NCBI GenBank assembly: GCA_014904985.1
Contig: MU128932.1
Coordinates: 311,252-375,251, forward strand
Source: Hydnum rufescens UP504
Taxonomy: Eukaryota; Basidiomycota; Agaricomycetes; Cantharellales; Hydnaceae
Direction of reading: 5' to 3'
Length of the DNA stretch: 64,000 bases
Part shown: in pieces, positions 35,507 through 47,114 of the stretch
Layout: every line of letters starts with the position of its first letter
How positions within the stretch are numbered: position 1 is the first letter of the stretch
Notes under the pieces: generated by a model
What the model was told of the DNA's origin: nothing
What the model saw: the letters and a program-made list of their open reading frames with translations, nothing else
The model's database searches: none
Translations under genes and position numbers: made by a program

Positions 35507-38142
35507 ATATGTGTGACAATGGTATGGACACCGAAAGATGCGATTAGTACTGCCCACAAGTTTGGAAGTACGGCGAGTGTAAGTTGCAGAGGATGGGTAG
35601 TAAGAGTAGATATCCAACAAGCGCGGACTATAGACACTGTTCTGATGCTAGAAGACAGCATCCGGAATGACCTAACAATTCAGGCACTCCACCACAGTTC
35701 CCCAGCCCCGGCGTGATCCCAAATTGGGCCAACATTGGCACGTTCGTCCTTATTTATTATCGGTTTGAGTGCCTGATCCAAAAAGAGTTCACTCATCCCC
35801 GAAAACTATTTATTCCACCCTTACTAGCGCTGTTCCTCCAGGGGGGTTTGCGTTGAAATGACACCAGTTGTAGGAACACAGCCATGGCCTCCTCTATTAC
35901 GCGTGATGGTGAGAAAAATTGAGTGACACAGCCTTTCATGGTTTTCAGGCTATGCTGTGCTTTGTTCGATGCTGGTTAAGAACGAGAAACTCTGGAATCC
36001 AAAAGCTACTCACACACAGTGATCTTTAAACAACCCACCTTATCGAGACCACATGGGCAAGCGAAGGACCCCCGCAAGCTCTATTTGAACCGATCGGCCA
36101 AACGGCTGTATGCTCCTAAGCCACACACACAGCTTCTTAGGCCACCACGAGTCTCTCCACTGACTTCCACATACATTCTTCACCTTGCCGAAACCCGCGT
36201 GTCAGAGAGTGATTCTGCTTCATAAGATCGGCGAAACATTTCTAGTGCTAGTACCTAATATAGCCAGACTCACCATCCTCGCATTTGGCCGTGTGAGAAA
36301 AGATTCGCTGATAGGGGAATTAAGTAAAGAGAAATACTTCATTAGGTTTGATGTACAAGTATGTGACTGTACGTCGCGCGCGCACAATCACCTGTATTAC
36401 TGACTATGGAAGGGCCGCGCGCTGATTGTACTTCCGTGGCCAGATTGGGTCAAAGAGGGGATTGATGAGCTGTGAATTGGTTCACCAAAATTTCATCCCA
36501 AAATCTGTGAAAAAGCACGGACACATAGAGCTCTCACAGGGGTCCTGAAAGCATCTGTGGTGCTGTCTGGAAGGCTTCAGACCACCAATAAGGTCATCTA
36601 GTGAAGTTCATCTGTTATGAACTCTCAGCGTGCTAACTCATGGCAGGTCCGCTGAGTGTGGTCATTGCCACGGACAATTTGCGCGTGAGAAACCGGCCCG
36701 ACGGTGCGAGAATCATGACCCAGCCCCAGCAAAAACCACTCATATCATGAATGGTCGTAAGAGGGAGGGGAAAAGACAATCCAAAGACTCCCGCTGGCAG
36801 GAACAGCCAGATATGAGGAAAGAACGCAAAAAGCTTCGGCAATCTCCGCTCCTTGCTACCGGGTCCGGGCCTGTATATTTAGTATTAACACGACTGTACA
36901 TATGCCTTCCCGCCATAAAGATCTTGCGACACATGGTCTCCACTACCGCATGCTCCAAAGTCCTGTTACCCTTCAACTGGTCCCGAGAGCCGCATCATGC
37001 CTTGCTTGGGTATAGGCTAGTTTTTGTTAGCGTGACGGGAGATATGGCGTCTGCTTTGCGGACTATACAGCCCGCGCCAATTTTACGGTGCTGGTTAAAA
37101 GGTTCTAGTGGGTCTTAGGCGGTTAATAAGGGGTGTGTTTAAAACACCCCCGCGCCCGTGTTTAAAAACTATGTTCTGAACACACAATGCTAACATCCTC
37201 TTTGACAACTGAAACCTTAGGTCCACTACTATTACTACCAGCAGCTGTGCCCTCCAGACCTTCCATAGAATCGCTGCTGATCATGAAAAGATCAAGTATT
37301 AAAAAACCAATATCAACCTCTATCATCATCCACATCCCCTACATTCACAACTACGCGATGGTCATCAAGATTGAAGTCATCCGATGGATTGTACGAGACC
37401 TGATTTCCCTTTCATCATGTTTGGCACTGATGTCGTCACTAATTGTCACGTCATGCCCAGTTCTGCGCCGGACGAACCAGTTGCCGGTGCCGGAGTTGGA
37501 GATGATTCCCCAGTTATCGAAATATTGGTATATTTTGTTAGGTCATGAAAGCCCACATTGGGCATTTCGGTCTATTAGCAGTACGCTAGATGGGTCATTA
37601 CTTCAATCGGTAGAACCACGGAGAGGGTTTTTGACGTCCCAAAATCCGACTCTAGGTTTTAGACGCGTAGTCAAAAAGGGGTGTTTAAAACCTAGTTTTT
37701 GCTGTCCACCGTTTACACAGCACCCTAGCGCCAATGTTGGATGAAATAGCCCAAGTCCTGTCTACCATATGTAGGACCAGAGGACGCAAAATTCGACTGG
37801 TGCTAGTGTCTTACATAATCACAATCCATGACGCCAGGATTGGAATTCGGGCAGTAGCTTCAAAACAAGCGGAATCGAAGAGTTGGTTTACTACTTCCGG
37901 CTTTCTGGGTGAGAGACAAGCCACAAATGCAACCCTGTCTCAGACATACATTGCTTGGACCCAATCAAAAGGGACAGTGGGTGGATGGATTCTTTCATCT
38001 TGAAATGGCAGCATGAGAACTTCTCACTGAAGTAGCTATGGAGGAGGGAAACACTGCTGTGTGCTAATATTTACTACTATAGTTATGTAGGGTCCCCCAG
38101 CATCGTGACAGTGACAGTGACATCGATATCAGATCCCAAAGA
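35507..38142. other. 2.6-kb spacer without a recognised gene
   Basis: Open segments on the plus strand (for example 36630-37118 and 37187-37744) have no recognisable protein. The region has AT-rich patches, a near-palindrome around 37132-37152 (GGTGTGTTTAAAACACCC) and a hairpin at 37652-37695. It may be transposon-derived, but I found no terminal repeats, reverse transcriptase or transposase. Confidence 0.35.
37652..37695. repeat. perfect 10-bp inverted repeat (hairpin)
   Basis: CTAGGTTTTA at 37652-37661 is the exact reverse complement of TAAAACCTAG at 37686-37695, with a 24-nt loop. GTGTTTAAAA also occurs at about 37160 and 37681, so this may be one end of a degraded element. Confidence 0.5.
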
Positions 38143-39425
38143 ATGACTTTACGAGTTCTCCTCTTTCCTGGCTTCACGCAGAATGCAACTGTTTTTCACC
38201 AGAAGGTATGTCTCCATACACCGTCCCACATCGCTACAGGTTAGGTGGACCTGATCCTTCCTCCGGAAGTTCGCGGCCATCGAGAGAACCTGCGCACATT
38301 CTGTAGAATTTGGTGCGTTCCAATTGAATATACCCAGTTCCTCACCAAGTAAGCATCGGTGGGGTGATATGTGCCTGCAGTATTCCTGGATCCATTCCAC
38401 GTAATGGAGCCCGTGACGTTGCAGGGAGAGTCGCTTTCCCAGATCTCCTCGAATGCGTCATACGAGAACGACAGTCCGGAACTCCGGCCACGAGCATGGT
38501 GGTTCGCGAATGACGATAAGACCGTATATCGTGGACATGCAGAGGCCTTTCAGTACGTTCGCGATTTCCTCGCGAAGACTGAAGTCCCGTTCCACGTGAG
38601 TACTAGCTAGATTGCGTGGTCCCTGATGTGATGTGGGCTCATTCTCGATACTGGCGGTCTCGGAATCGGAAGGGTGTACTGGGATTTAGTCAAGGTGCAG
38701 CTATGGCAGCCCTTATCACAGTCTTCGTAGGTCGCGTCGTCTTTAGTTGAAGCACCTAAATTCTGACTTTTTTTGGTGGCAATTCTCGATGCTTCCAGCT
38801 GGAGCGTCCGGATGTATTCCCCAGCTTTCTAGTGGATGGGAAATCTCCTCATCCACCTCTGTAAGCACCACCTGTCTCTCTCCGCGTATCAAACGTTCAA
38901 CGCCATAATGTTCATTGTATGCAGTCGTTTTGGCGTATTTGTGTCTGGATTTGTGAGGTCGACCCGTTCAAACACTTCTCGCGACTGTTTCATGAAATTT
39001 TGATTTTAGAGACCGTTGGATATATCACTTTCTTCCGTCTTCAGCACCGGCGTGAAATTCAGCACACCTAGTCTACATGTGCTTGGGCGAAACGATGTTA
39101 TCGTCTCCACGGCGCGCTCAAAGACGCTGATCGACGTATTTGAATCGCCTCGTATAGAATGGCATGACGGAGGTAAGTCCGATGAAAATGGTGATCATTG
39201 AAGATGCGGAAGTGTCAATTTACAAATTCATTTCGTTTGTTGGTTTCGATTTTTGTATCTATAGGCCACTTTGTCCCATCCAAAGCCACCTGGCGGCAGT
39301 TTTTCAAGAATTACTTTGCCAGCTACGATGACGAGAGCTCCGTACGGCCTCCAGATGTGCGCTCGCCTGCCCCCGAGGTAGGAAATTCTAGTGTTGAGGC
39401 TCCTGGCGCTACGAGAAATCTGTAG
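38143..39425 (+). CDS. FSH1-like: FSH1-family serine hydrolase
   Basis: Serine hydrolase of the fungal FSH/OVCA2 family. Eight exons (38143-38205, 38270-38312, 38381-38595, 38673-38726, 38799-38860, 38925-38952, 39010-39172, 39265-39425) sum to 789 nt, 262 aa, in frame. Seen: start MTLRVLLFPGFTQNATVFHQ, VEFVFLDPFHVMEP, RAWWFANDDKTVYRG, nucleophile elbow GVLGFSQGAAMAALI (catalytic Ser), ERPDVFPSFLVDGKSPHPPL, TPSLHVLGRNDVIVS (catalytic Asp in GRND) and DGGHFVPSKATW (catalytic His). The 3' half, from exon 5, marks the left edge of the tandem array and is repeated as a pseudogene at 47115. The C-terminal 40 residues after NYFASYDDESS are Pro/Ser-rich and lineage-specific. Confidence 0.9.
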
Positions 39426-40556
39426 GCCTTGAGGTGTTTCCGGTCATGTCCTCGTTCCGTCAGCACGCTTACAGGTATCATACTTCCCGATTCCACTGTG
39501 ATAGCACAGGCATAACCCTAGATTGTCTCTCTTTTGTTCCACACTTCCTGTGGCTATTGAAGTTTTCACCCCGGGGGCATTGCGGATCCCAGGACTTGAG
39601 TAACTGGTGTACAGTCGGCATCGTGACTTCCCCTGGCAGGAATGATCAGTTGGACGTCTCCGGATCTCGGGCAGTCCATGCGTCATGTCTTTAGAATCCT
39701 TCCGACTAATCGGTGCTCGTTGGCGTACCACCTCGTACAATTTGAACTTGAATCCGGCGTACAGTACTAGGGTGTGTTATGTGGCCTTGAATATGGAGAA
39801 ACTCATGAGTAGGTCTCTGTAGATATATATGCCTGCCACTGACGCTCGATATGAGAAACGCTGGGAAGGGATAGCTTGATCACCTCAGGCTGTCGTCAGC
39901 CCGTCCACTGAAAGTTCGAAGAGTTCAGACGGATGAGCAGCAACTGATCCACTGAGTTATTTCTGATGCCTAGCAGTTGTAGACCAGTTTAACCTTACTA
40001 AAGCTCAGCAACCCTAATACGATGGCTGCACTTCTGATGGGCTCATGTGAATGTGAAGGTACGACCATGGGCAAGTATCATAGAGATTACGGTTCTTTAT
40101 TCTCTCGGCGACAATCACCTCATTTCATAGTTCTCGATAAGCCCTAGGCTCTAATTCTCATTCTCTTCTGAGTTCCGTAAATCCTTGTCCCATGCGTAGA
40201 GAATATAGCTCGGATATTTCAGAGGAACAGTGAAGTATCAGGATAGTCGCAGACATATCCAGGATCCGGAGAATATGCGGGGCACAATGCAAGGGTGAAG
40301 AATTCAGATTGGGAAGGAAATAGGGCGAGGTGTTCGAGGGGTTATGCCGCACGTTTCGTAATTGACGGAGGGCGGGGGTGGCAATGTGTGTGCGGGAGTC
40401 GGGGGCGTCACCAAAGATGGAGAGACGATGGAAAAGGATCCTGTTGACCATAGAACCCGCACTCTAATCCAAACCAGAGGACTCGCCGTCGATCCCCCCT
40501 AAATCTCCCTATCCCCCCCTCCTCAGACATACGACCCTGCTAGAACACTCAACACC
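39426..40556. other. 3' flank of FSH1, array spacer
   Basis: No gene recognised. The sequence is conserved with 47702-49034, including a GCAGTACTAGGG-like site and the 40200-40460 stretch. That stretch is recognisably repeated again downstream of secreted-protein gene 2 (43190-43560), so each secreted-protein gene carries the same 3' flank. Confidence 0.45.
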
Positions 40557-41063
40557 CTAACACACTGGTTGGAAATCACAAAGCCGAGCATTGCTGTAGC
40601 CGGTGCAGCCAGCAGCATCGTGGTTGGCGGTATTTCCAGCAAGCTCGTACTCCGAGACGCTAACAGCGGAATCGGAACCTCTGGCGTTCCTGGCGACGAG
40701 GTTCAGGTTACTTGAGACGCCCGAAACAGATATCCATTCGCCCGTGCCACTGGTGGAAGCGGTGGTGCCATCGGAGAAGCCGACGTCAAAGGTGCCACCG
40801 GCACTCCCGAGATTCTGGCATTGCTCTTCGGCGCCCACCTGCACACCGTTGCGCCAGAGCTGGAAGGTCGCGCAGTCACCGTAGGCGGTTGGCGACTCCT
40901 CGCGAATATACACATGCACCTCGATGCAATCGCCCGTCCTGGTGTCGAGATTACCGCTCCTTGGAATGAGATCGACGGCCTGGGGGGCGGCGACGCGCGC
41001 GCGAGTCGAACTGAAGAGCATGGAGCCAACAGCGATTACGAGGAGGTTACAAGAAAACTTCAT
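40557..41063 (-). CDS. small secreted six-cysteine protein, copy 1
   Basis: Intronless, 168 aa. The first 23 or so residues form a signal peptide (MKFSCNLLVIAVGSMLFSST). After a short pro-like segment ending DLIPRSGNLDTRT the mature part has six Cys in the pattern GDC, GDC, QC, GC, LC and a C-terminal VC, enough for three disulfides. It is rich in Gly/Ser/Thr beta-type stretches (FSDGTTASTSGTGEWISVSG). Conserved landmarks shared by all copies are GDCATFQLWRNG, WISVSG, NLNLVA and ELAGNTAN. No known family was recognised. Apoplastic effector-like or cell-surface roles are inference only. A TATA-like site lies about 90 bp upstream. Confidence 0.82.
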   Translation of the reverse strand: MKFSCNLLVIAVGSMLFSSTRARVAAPQAVDLIPRSGNLDTRTGDCIEVHVYIREESPTAYGDCATFQLWRNGVQVGAEEQCQNLGSAGGTFDVGFSDGTTASTSGTGEWISVSGVSSNLNLVARNARGSDSAVSVSEYELAGNTANHDAAGCTGYSNARLCDFQPVC

Positions 41064-41150
41064 TCTCCGTGAATTGGTAGATGTGGGGAGAAGACTGGAG
41101 AGGCAAAAGCAGAATAGAACTAGTGGAAAGAGGGTCGCGCTCTTTCAAGG

Positions 41151-41160
41151 CTTTTTATGC
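41151..41160 (-). promoter_or_regulatory. TATA-like element of secreted-protein gene 1
   Basis: GCATAAAAAG on the minus strand, about 90 bp before the start codon. The same element precedes copies 2 and 4 at a similar distance. Confidence 0.5.
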
Positions 41161-41169
41161 ACGCAATGT

Positions 41170-43632
41170 GGGCTTTCATCTCCCATTGCCACAGGAGAAA
41201 GTATAGCGGATCGCAGAATCCAAGAGAATTTTAATCGTCCCGGCTGCGGATCTCCACCCTAGAACCGTCCAAAAAAGTAGGAGCCTGAATTAGCACAGGT
41301 GCGGGAGACCGATGTTGTTCCCTGTACGCGTCGGAACAGTCAGCTGTACCAGACCACATTATCGGCCAGCCACATTGCCGCTCAGCCCGGGGAAACAGCT
41401 ATGCCACAGCACACAGGAGTAGTAATAATACGCTTGAGACCAGATTCGGATCAGCAAGTGCGTTAGACAGTTATATTCCTCATAGTTCAAAGGCGCAGAG
41501 CCTGGCGAGGCAGAGTCGGCAAGAGCCGGTTTGCCTGCGGTGATCATTCCGTCATCTCCGGGAAATTTGCGCTGCCTGGGAGGGGTGCCTGTAGGTGCCT
41601 TCTTTTGGCCTTGGGACACACTGAGATCCATAGTGATTGCGTAGCTGGCTTGACCTTAGGCACTGTGCCAGTGTTGCTGACATCGAAATATGGGGGGACT
41701 CTGGTGCGACAGCTCTGAGCGTGTGTTTCTGCAGTAGTGTCTTCTGAATTCTGGCGGCCCTTGCTATTCTTATTATCCCATTAGCAGAGCGCCTATCGGA
41801 ATTGTGAATTAAAACATGTCACCTTCCATGTATCGTTATGAGAGTGTGATGATAGTGCCATCATTGCCCCATCGGGGCACTTCTACATATATACTCAATG
41901 ATTACACCTGTGGGAGATGAATTCATCTGTCTCATCACTGAGGGGTATTGAAGACAAGTGAACGAGTGAAATCTTGCGCTCTCTAAAGGGGAATCATTCA
42001 GTGGGTAGGAATCCCCTTAAATGCACTGTACTGAATGGTTCATTCATAACAAGATAGAGGGAACTATTCAGAAGCTTAGGAAATGAAGCAATTAGACGGT
42101 ATGCTACGCCTATTCAAGCCAGCACGACCTGCCCAATCATTCAGGTGGGGTTCAGCACATCTGCATGAACTGCTCCGTTGTCCTGTGGCACAGTGGCTAT
42201 GCTGGACACTCTGTCATCATACTGTGTAGTTGTTTCACAAGCGCGACCCCTAAATGACTGTGCCGACGAGCTCACCAATTTACACCAGAATCTCGCAGCT
42301 ATGTTTCACCCGGAATGTTCTCCTCTTTTCTTCGCCGGCACCATAAGTACTCTTCCCTCTCCTCGTAAATAGTATAAAGGACGGGCGCAGGCTCGTCTGA
42401 ATAGGGCCACAAGTTTACTCCTTCCGTCGCTGCTTCTAATTCACCCGTATCTGTGGTTCTCCGATCTCTATGATCCACTCTTACCCGCTCTAATATTCAG
42501 GGGGAGATTCGGAGGCTCAGAACATCGCACTTTCGCCAAATAAGTCTGTAAGTCTGTGGCCTATGGACGGGGCAATAGAGCTGAGAATGCATTGTTGTGG
42601 AATTCCTGTTCTCACCATTAACAAGACATGTCAATGATATTTGGGGTGCAGTTTATTCAGTGGAAAAATGAATTGTGGCACTTTCGGATATCGCTGGGTG
42701 TGGTGTCGGTCATGGGACCAAAGCTAGAGGTGCTAGGGAATAGGGACCCAGGTGAGGTTGGACCATTTATCCAATAGCATGTGGAGCTTCCACAAAGACA
42801 TCTTCTGCAGTGAAGTATGTGTGGAACGGATGGCTCAGGTAGATGTGGGGAGCAGGAACTGGGATTGATGTCATACAATATATTACATAATCAAGAGGAG
42901 ATTGTCTACCTCCAACAGTATGACCCACCGTCTGGTCGAGGATTCTCACTAAGAAAGTCGGCACTCCCGCAAGAATTTGCGTATGGACCTGTCTCATTTA
43001 ATTCACTACGCACTGCACTGTATTTGAATCTCCAGGAGTGAAACACTGAACTAAGGGTAGTTTGTCACTCGGAATGTACCCCAGTCCAAAGCTTCGAAGG
43101 GTGAGAATAGATCACAAGGCCCCACAAGGACGTACGCAACTCAAAATGAGGCACTGATGATTACAGTATCAAAAGCTACGAAATGAGGTGATTGCCCTGG
43201 ACAGAATGAAGAACTGACAAACATCCAAGGAAGAATATACGAGACATATAGTAATGCAAATCTGAAGGACGCGAATTGGACTGGGGACGAAGTAGGGGGA
43301 CACCAAGAACGGAAAGGGTAGGGTTTGAGTACGAGACGGTAAAAGATAATAGAAGCGGACTGCCGTCGAAATTAGAGCACGGCGTGGAAGAAAGCGACCG
43401 GGTGGACGAATGGGGTATGGTTGGAAGCCATACGTGCGCTTCGTAATTGATGGAGGGTGGTGTAGCGATATCGAGGCGTGCACGGGAGTAGCGAACGAAG
43501 GGAAGACAGTAAAGTATCCTCCTGACCGTAGAGCTCGCACTCGAATTCAACCCATATCCTTTGCCATCTATGCATCTAGCGCCCCCCCCCTGTTGTCCAG
43601 AGACGCACGACCCTCCCAGAACATCCAGGACT
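41170..43632. other. array spacer with a conserved TATAAAGG site
   Basis: No gene recognised. A plus-strand TATA-like site GTATAAAGGACGGGC at about 42373-42387 is kept in unit 2 (about 50869-50883) with its flanks. This might be the promoter of a short transcript, but no conserved coding frame follows it. Confidence 0.4.
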
Positions 43633-44142
43633 CTAACAGTACGCCCTGAAATCGCAGAGACGGGCATTATTGTAGCCCGCACACCCATTAGCATCGTGGT
43701 TCGCCGTATTTCCAGCGAGCTCGAACTCCAAGACATTGACGATCCCGCTCTTGTAACTGCTCTCTTTCCTCGCCACCAGGTTCAGGTTCCCTGACACCCC
43801 CGAAACAGATATCCATTGGCCCTGGCCACTCGTGGAGGCCGTGGTGCCGTCGGAAAAGGACACGTGATAGACCGAGTTGGCACTTGCGAGCGTCTGGCAT
43901 TGGCTCGCCACGCCCACCTGGTTGCCGTTGCGCCAGAGCTGGAAGGTCGCGCAGTCGCCATTGGTGGTTGACGGGTCGTCCTGGATGTATACATGCATCT
44001 CGATGCAATCGCCCGTCCTGACGCTGAGGTCGGCGCTCCTTTCAACGAGATCGGCGGCCTTAGGGGCGGCAACGAGAGCGGTGGTCAAACCGAAGAGCAT
44101 GCTGCTGACAGCAATCGCGAAGAGGTTGGAAGAAAACTTCAT
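43633..44142 (-). CDS. small secreted six-cysteine protein, copy 2
   Basis: 169 aa, intronless. Signal peptide MKFSSNLFAIAVSSMLFGLTT, then a short linker and a mature part with the same six Cys as copy 1: TGDC, NGDC, SQC, NGC, RLC and C-terminal YC. Shared blocks are GDCATFQLWRNGNQVG, TTASTSGQGQWISVSG, NLNLVARKESSYKSG and ELAGNTANHDANGCAGYNNA. It is nearly identical to copy 4 in unit 2 but more distant from copies 1 and 3, so two lineages existed before the 8.3-kb duplication. Function unknown; secretion is the only firm inference. Confidence 0.85.
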   Translation of the reverse strand: MKFSSNLFAIAVSSMLFGLTTALVAAPKAADLVERSADLSVRTGDCIEMHVYIQDDPSTTNGDCATFQLWRNGNQVGVASQCQTLASANSVYHVSFSDGTTASTSGQGQWISVSGVSGNLNLVARKESSYKSGIVNVLEFELAGNTANHDANGCAGYNNARLCDFRAYC

Positions 44143-44231
44143 TGTGTGAATTGGTAGATGTGGCGAAAAGACTGGAGAAGTGAACCTGATCGTGGAAGAG
44201 AACTAGTGGGGAGAGGATGGTGCTCTTCCAA

Positions 44232-44243
44232 TGCTTTTTATGC
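44232..44243 (-). promoter_or_regulatory. TATA-like element of secreted-protein gene 2
   Basis: GCATAAAAAGCA on the minus strand, about 90-100 bp upstream of the start at 44142, in the same context as for copies 1 and 4. Confidence 0.5.
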
Positions 44244-44259
44244 ACGCCATGCGCGCTTT

Positions 44260-45836
44260 CTCACAGTCCCATAGGAGAAAGCGCAGCCGATGGAAAAATC
44301 CAGGAGAATTCTAGTCGAGGCTGTTTGAAATAGGGAGGATCTGACAGGTGCGCGAGACCAGTTGGACAATCAGCCATCACAAGCCGCATCACTGACAAGC
44401 CGCATTGCTGCTCAGCCCGGGCATCCAAGTACACCACAGCCCACAAAGAAATAGGGAGAATCGATCCTTGAAATCGTCAGTCATACAGGACCAGGCAGTG
44501 CATTAGACACTCTGTTGCGAGAGTAATGAGTTGTCCACTGAAGTCGTTCGGCGACATCCGTGGTCTCTTCGGTCACAGCCTCACGGGAGGCAAAATACAT
44601 ATAGGCAGTTTTGTAAAGCACATAGCTTTCGGGCCCCGACCAAATGTATGGTGTGGAGCAGCCCCACAACGCCACAAGATCTTCTGGGGTCCTGCTGTCT
44701 TCGCTGTCTTGGGCTCATGGCTTGCCTCGATACGCGTCTTTGTAAGCCTTCCGGAATTCAAACAGCACGTTAGATTCTTCCTACCAGACCGAGTCTCACA
44801 GTCAACACCTGTACTCGGTCATCAATCTATGCATCGCCTTCCTAGGACAGGAAGTCAGATCCAATAGGATATATGATGTCTAGAATGCTTTCACATCACT
44901 ACTGTAAATCGCCTATAGCTAGAGACTTCCGCAATCATAAGTTCGCCTCTGAAGCAATCCATCTGATCAGTTCCTGGGCGTGATAGGGGAAAGCCCGGAA
45001 AGCAGACGGCCACACCCTATCTAAGTTCGCTGTCCTCCTTTCCAGGAAGCGAAATTCTATGGCAAATGTCGGCTTCCACTACCCATTCACCGTCCAAGAC
45101 AAGACCAAATTAGGCAGGGATCCCCTGTGGTATCAAGGTCTTTGCTAAAGCAGCATCTCCGCATCCAAGTTCGGCAACGATCGTCATTTTAGGGTATAAA
45201 GAAACGATTGATGTATGGTGCAGCACTGGATTCGAAGCCCGCGAGGCAACATTTGATGTTTGAATTCAGCGTGGCAGGGTTCTCACCCTCGTAACCAATA
45301 CGCCTCCAGTACGATCCAATTACCGCACCTCGTTATACATAGTAAAGTCCTTCGCATCGTCTCAGACGTGCCTGCGCTACCAGATTTGTGATTTTGTACA
45401 AGAGTTCGCCCGACCAGCCTGACGTGCGAAGGAGATTAGTGCCCCGCACTGCCAATAGCACATTTGCAAAATGATTGCAGACCTGAATTTTCTACCGCTC
45501 AGCTTTTGCTTCATTCCACGTTGCACATTTTTCAGTCCCGAGGACTCCCCCGAGCTATGGTTGTCCTAGGCGGCGAGTTTCCTTTGTTTCTTGGATCATT
45601 TCTTAGTTTTTATATGAGAGAGGATAGATCCCACGACCTCCTCTCCATCCGCAGCCGGAGATGGTGTCAGCATATGACTCTCTTCCCAACAAATGCGGGG
45701 TTTGCTTTAACGTGGGGAAGACTGGTCCATAGGAGACGAGGACGACGATGGACTGGTAGTGCCAGTGGTCAGGTTGTGTTAGATACAGCCTGAGGAGAGT
45801 CAGATGAATCCTGAATCTTTCCTTTTTGTTTTTCGA
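44260..45836. other. array spacer, unit 1
   Basis: Similar in order to 52680-53830 and in part to 55777-56580. A minus-strand frame open in the two downstream copies (53758-53351 and 56490-56083, about 135 codons) is not intact here. No recognisable protein. Confidence 0.35.
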
Positions 45837-46055
45837 TTACTCCTTAAGCTCATGCGGGTCGGATATGCCACTATGGGGGGATTCTTCTTGGAGTAATTGG
45901 AGTAATTCTCGGGCCGCATCCCTCTCTGCAAGTTGACTTGGAGTCGCGGAAGTGGTCGTATCGTTGGCATCATCGTGACTCTCCGCTGTTTTTCTTCGTT
46001 TGAGCGAGGGACCAGTTGAATTGTTGACTATGGGCGAAGACCCAGGTGCTTCGAA
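45837..46055 (-). pseudogene. gene X remnant, unit 1 (basic, nuclear-type segment)
   Basis: Coding-like segment reading NSTGPSLKRRKTAESHDDA followed by ATPSQLAERDAARELLQLLQ and ending SDPHELKE-stop. The KRRK cluster resembles a nuclear localisation signal. The same protein frame appears in unit 2 (about 54445-54250: ATGPSLKRSKRPEINDA, then HELKEHPRDKME), where it continues past this stop. The 5' end is not found. No family recognised; it may be a real gene in one copy only. Confidence 0.4.
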
Positions 46056-46147
46056 GTTCGAATAAACCCGTCAAGACGCGGAAGTAAAGTTGTGACGCAG
46101 TCAGTGTGACAGTGTGACCCATCACAGTCGACCTCAATTCGCCACGG

Positions 46148-46794
46148 TTAGTGTTGCCGCGACTCCGCTTGGTTCGACTTTGGCTTGACTTTCGGGCGAC
46201 TCCGCACAACTTCCGTCGACTTTGGCTTATCTCCGAAGTCAAGTCAAATTTACCGACTTGACTTTGACTCAAGCCGACTTAAGTCAAAAATATGTAGGAA
46301 TCAATAGTATATATATATTTCTGCAAAGGTATACTGTGTGTTTTTGGATCAATTCCTTGTACTTAGAGATTCATGCAACACCAACAAATCAGTGTTTGAT
46401 GTTTGAAGTACTTTGAACAAAGTCCACGCAAGCGAGAGAAGTATCGGAACATCCCGAGAAACGTGCGCTGACTAAGCACGGAGTTTCACGTATAGCAGAT
46501 CAATAAGGGCATAGGGAGATGGCAGAAACTTACCTTGCTGGTGGATTGACGGAAACGTCTCATTTCCACATCATTATCATTGGTGAGATAAGCTTGATGT
46601 GGATGATTCCAATGTCTGTACCTATTGTGCCCTAAATTTGACTTGATGACTTGAGCTGACTTTCGAGCGAAGCCAAGTCGGGCCGAAGTCATCTCAAGTC
46701 AATGATTTGTAATCAATCGACTTGGCTTGACTCCGCTTGAAAACGGCTTGACTCGGACTTAAGTCAACTCGAAGCCCGAGTCGCGGCAACACTA
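46148..46794. mobile_element. hAT-like non-autonomous element with TIRs and 8-bp TSD
   Basis: The ends are inverted repeats: TAGTGTTGCCGCGACTC at 46149-46165 and GAGTCGCGGCAACACTA at 46778-46794. Direct 8-bp copies of CGCCACGG flank it at 46140-46147 and 46795-46802. TIRs beginning TAGNG and 8-bp duplications fit the hAT superfamily. The interior has no transposase and is filled with subterminal repeats of a CGACTTGACTT/AAGTCAAGTCG type in both orientations. Units 2 and 3 lack it at the matching place, so it inserted after the array formed or was lost there. Confidence 0.8.
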
Positions 46795-46824
46795 CGCCAC
46801 GGGCAGCTCACTTGGGCAACACTG

Positions 46825-46953
46825 ATGTCGACCAAGCGCCAAACCACGTCAGAACTCAGCCAATTGAGGGTCGTGGATTCCCAATCTGTCCAAGATGTTA
46901 CAAACCAAGGTGTCGGGTCCAACTCTGATTCGGAGGGACCCACAAAATTAATG
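46825..46953 (+). pseudogene. APH-kinase 5' exon remnant, unit 1
   Basis: Matches the first exon-like segment of the downstream copies (54597 and 57132): MSTKRQTTSELSQLRVVDSQ then SNSDSEGPTKL. Similarity stops at 46953 and the kinase body is missing. It is cut by the tandem-duplication junction. Confidence 0.55.
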
Positions 46954-47114
46954 CTCACAGATCGGATCGGATGCGGATCGGATGGCATCCGTTCAGATTG
47001 GGGCCCCTCAAGGAGGGGATCCGAATCCATAGATCCAAATCCGTCAATCTGCGGATGGAATCCACGGATTGCAATATAAAGGCCCTAGCTATGCACTACC
47101 ATGAAAGAGGGAGA
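46954..47114. other. junction filler between tandem units
   Basis: About 160 bp absent from the other units. It is rich in degenerate GGATCGGAT / ATCCGNATCC words (for example GATCGGATGCGGATCGGATG near 46965-46985). It marks the breakpoint between the truncated APH exon and the truncated FSH1 copy. Confidence 0.55.

Larger units (their letters stand above)
38788..46953. repeat. tandem unit 1 of the about 8.3-kb array
   Basis: Collinear with 47115-54727. Matching landmarks are: FSH1 exon 5 onward (38799 and 47125), secreted-protein genes (40557 and 49035; 43633 and 52035), the ACATGTCACCTTCCAT spacer (about 41815 and 50355), the TATAAAGGACGGGC site (about 42375 and 50875) and the X/APH 5' exon region (46825 and 54597). 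The right edge is where similarity stops after CCCACAAAATTAAT at 46953. Divergence judged by eye is modest in spacers. Confidence 0.8.

Noticed and set aside
36630..37744. Possible retrotransposon remnant
   Set aside because: No reverse transcriptase, integrase or LTR could be recognised; only AT-rich DNA and short hairpins are visible.
38941..39010. Frameshift in FSH1 after VSGF
   Set aside because: A GTGAGG...TTTTAG intron (38953-39009) restores the frame exactly, and the eight-exon model sums to a multiple of three.
40603..41262. Plus-strand frames over the small secreted-protein genes
   Set aside because: The minus strand carries a signal peptide and six conserved Cys in all four copies; plus-strand frames are not conserved between copies.
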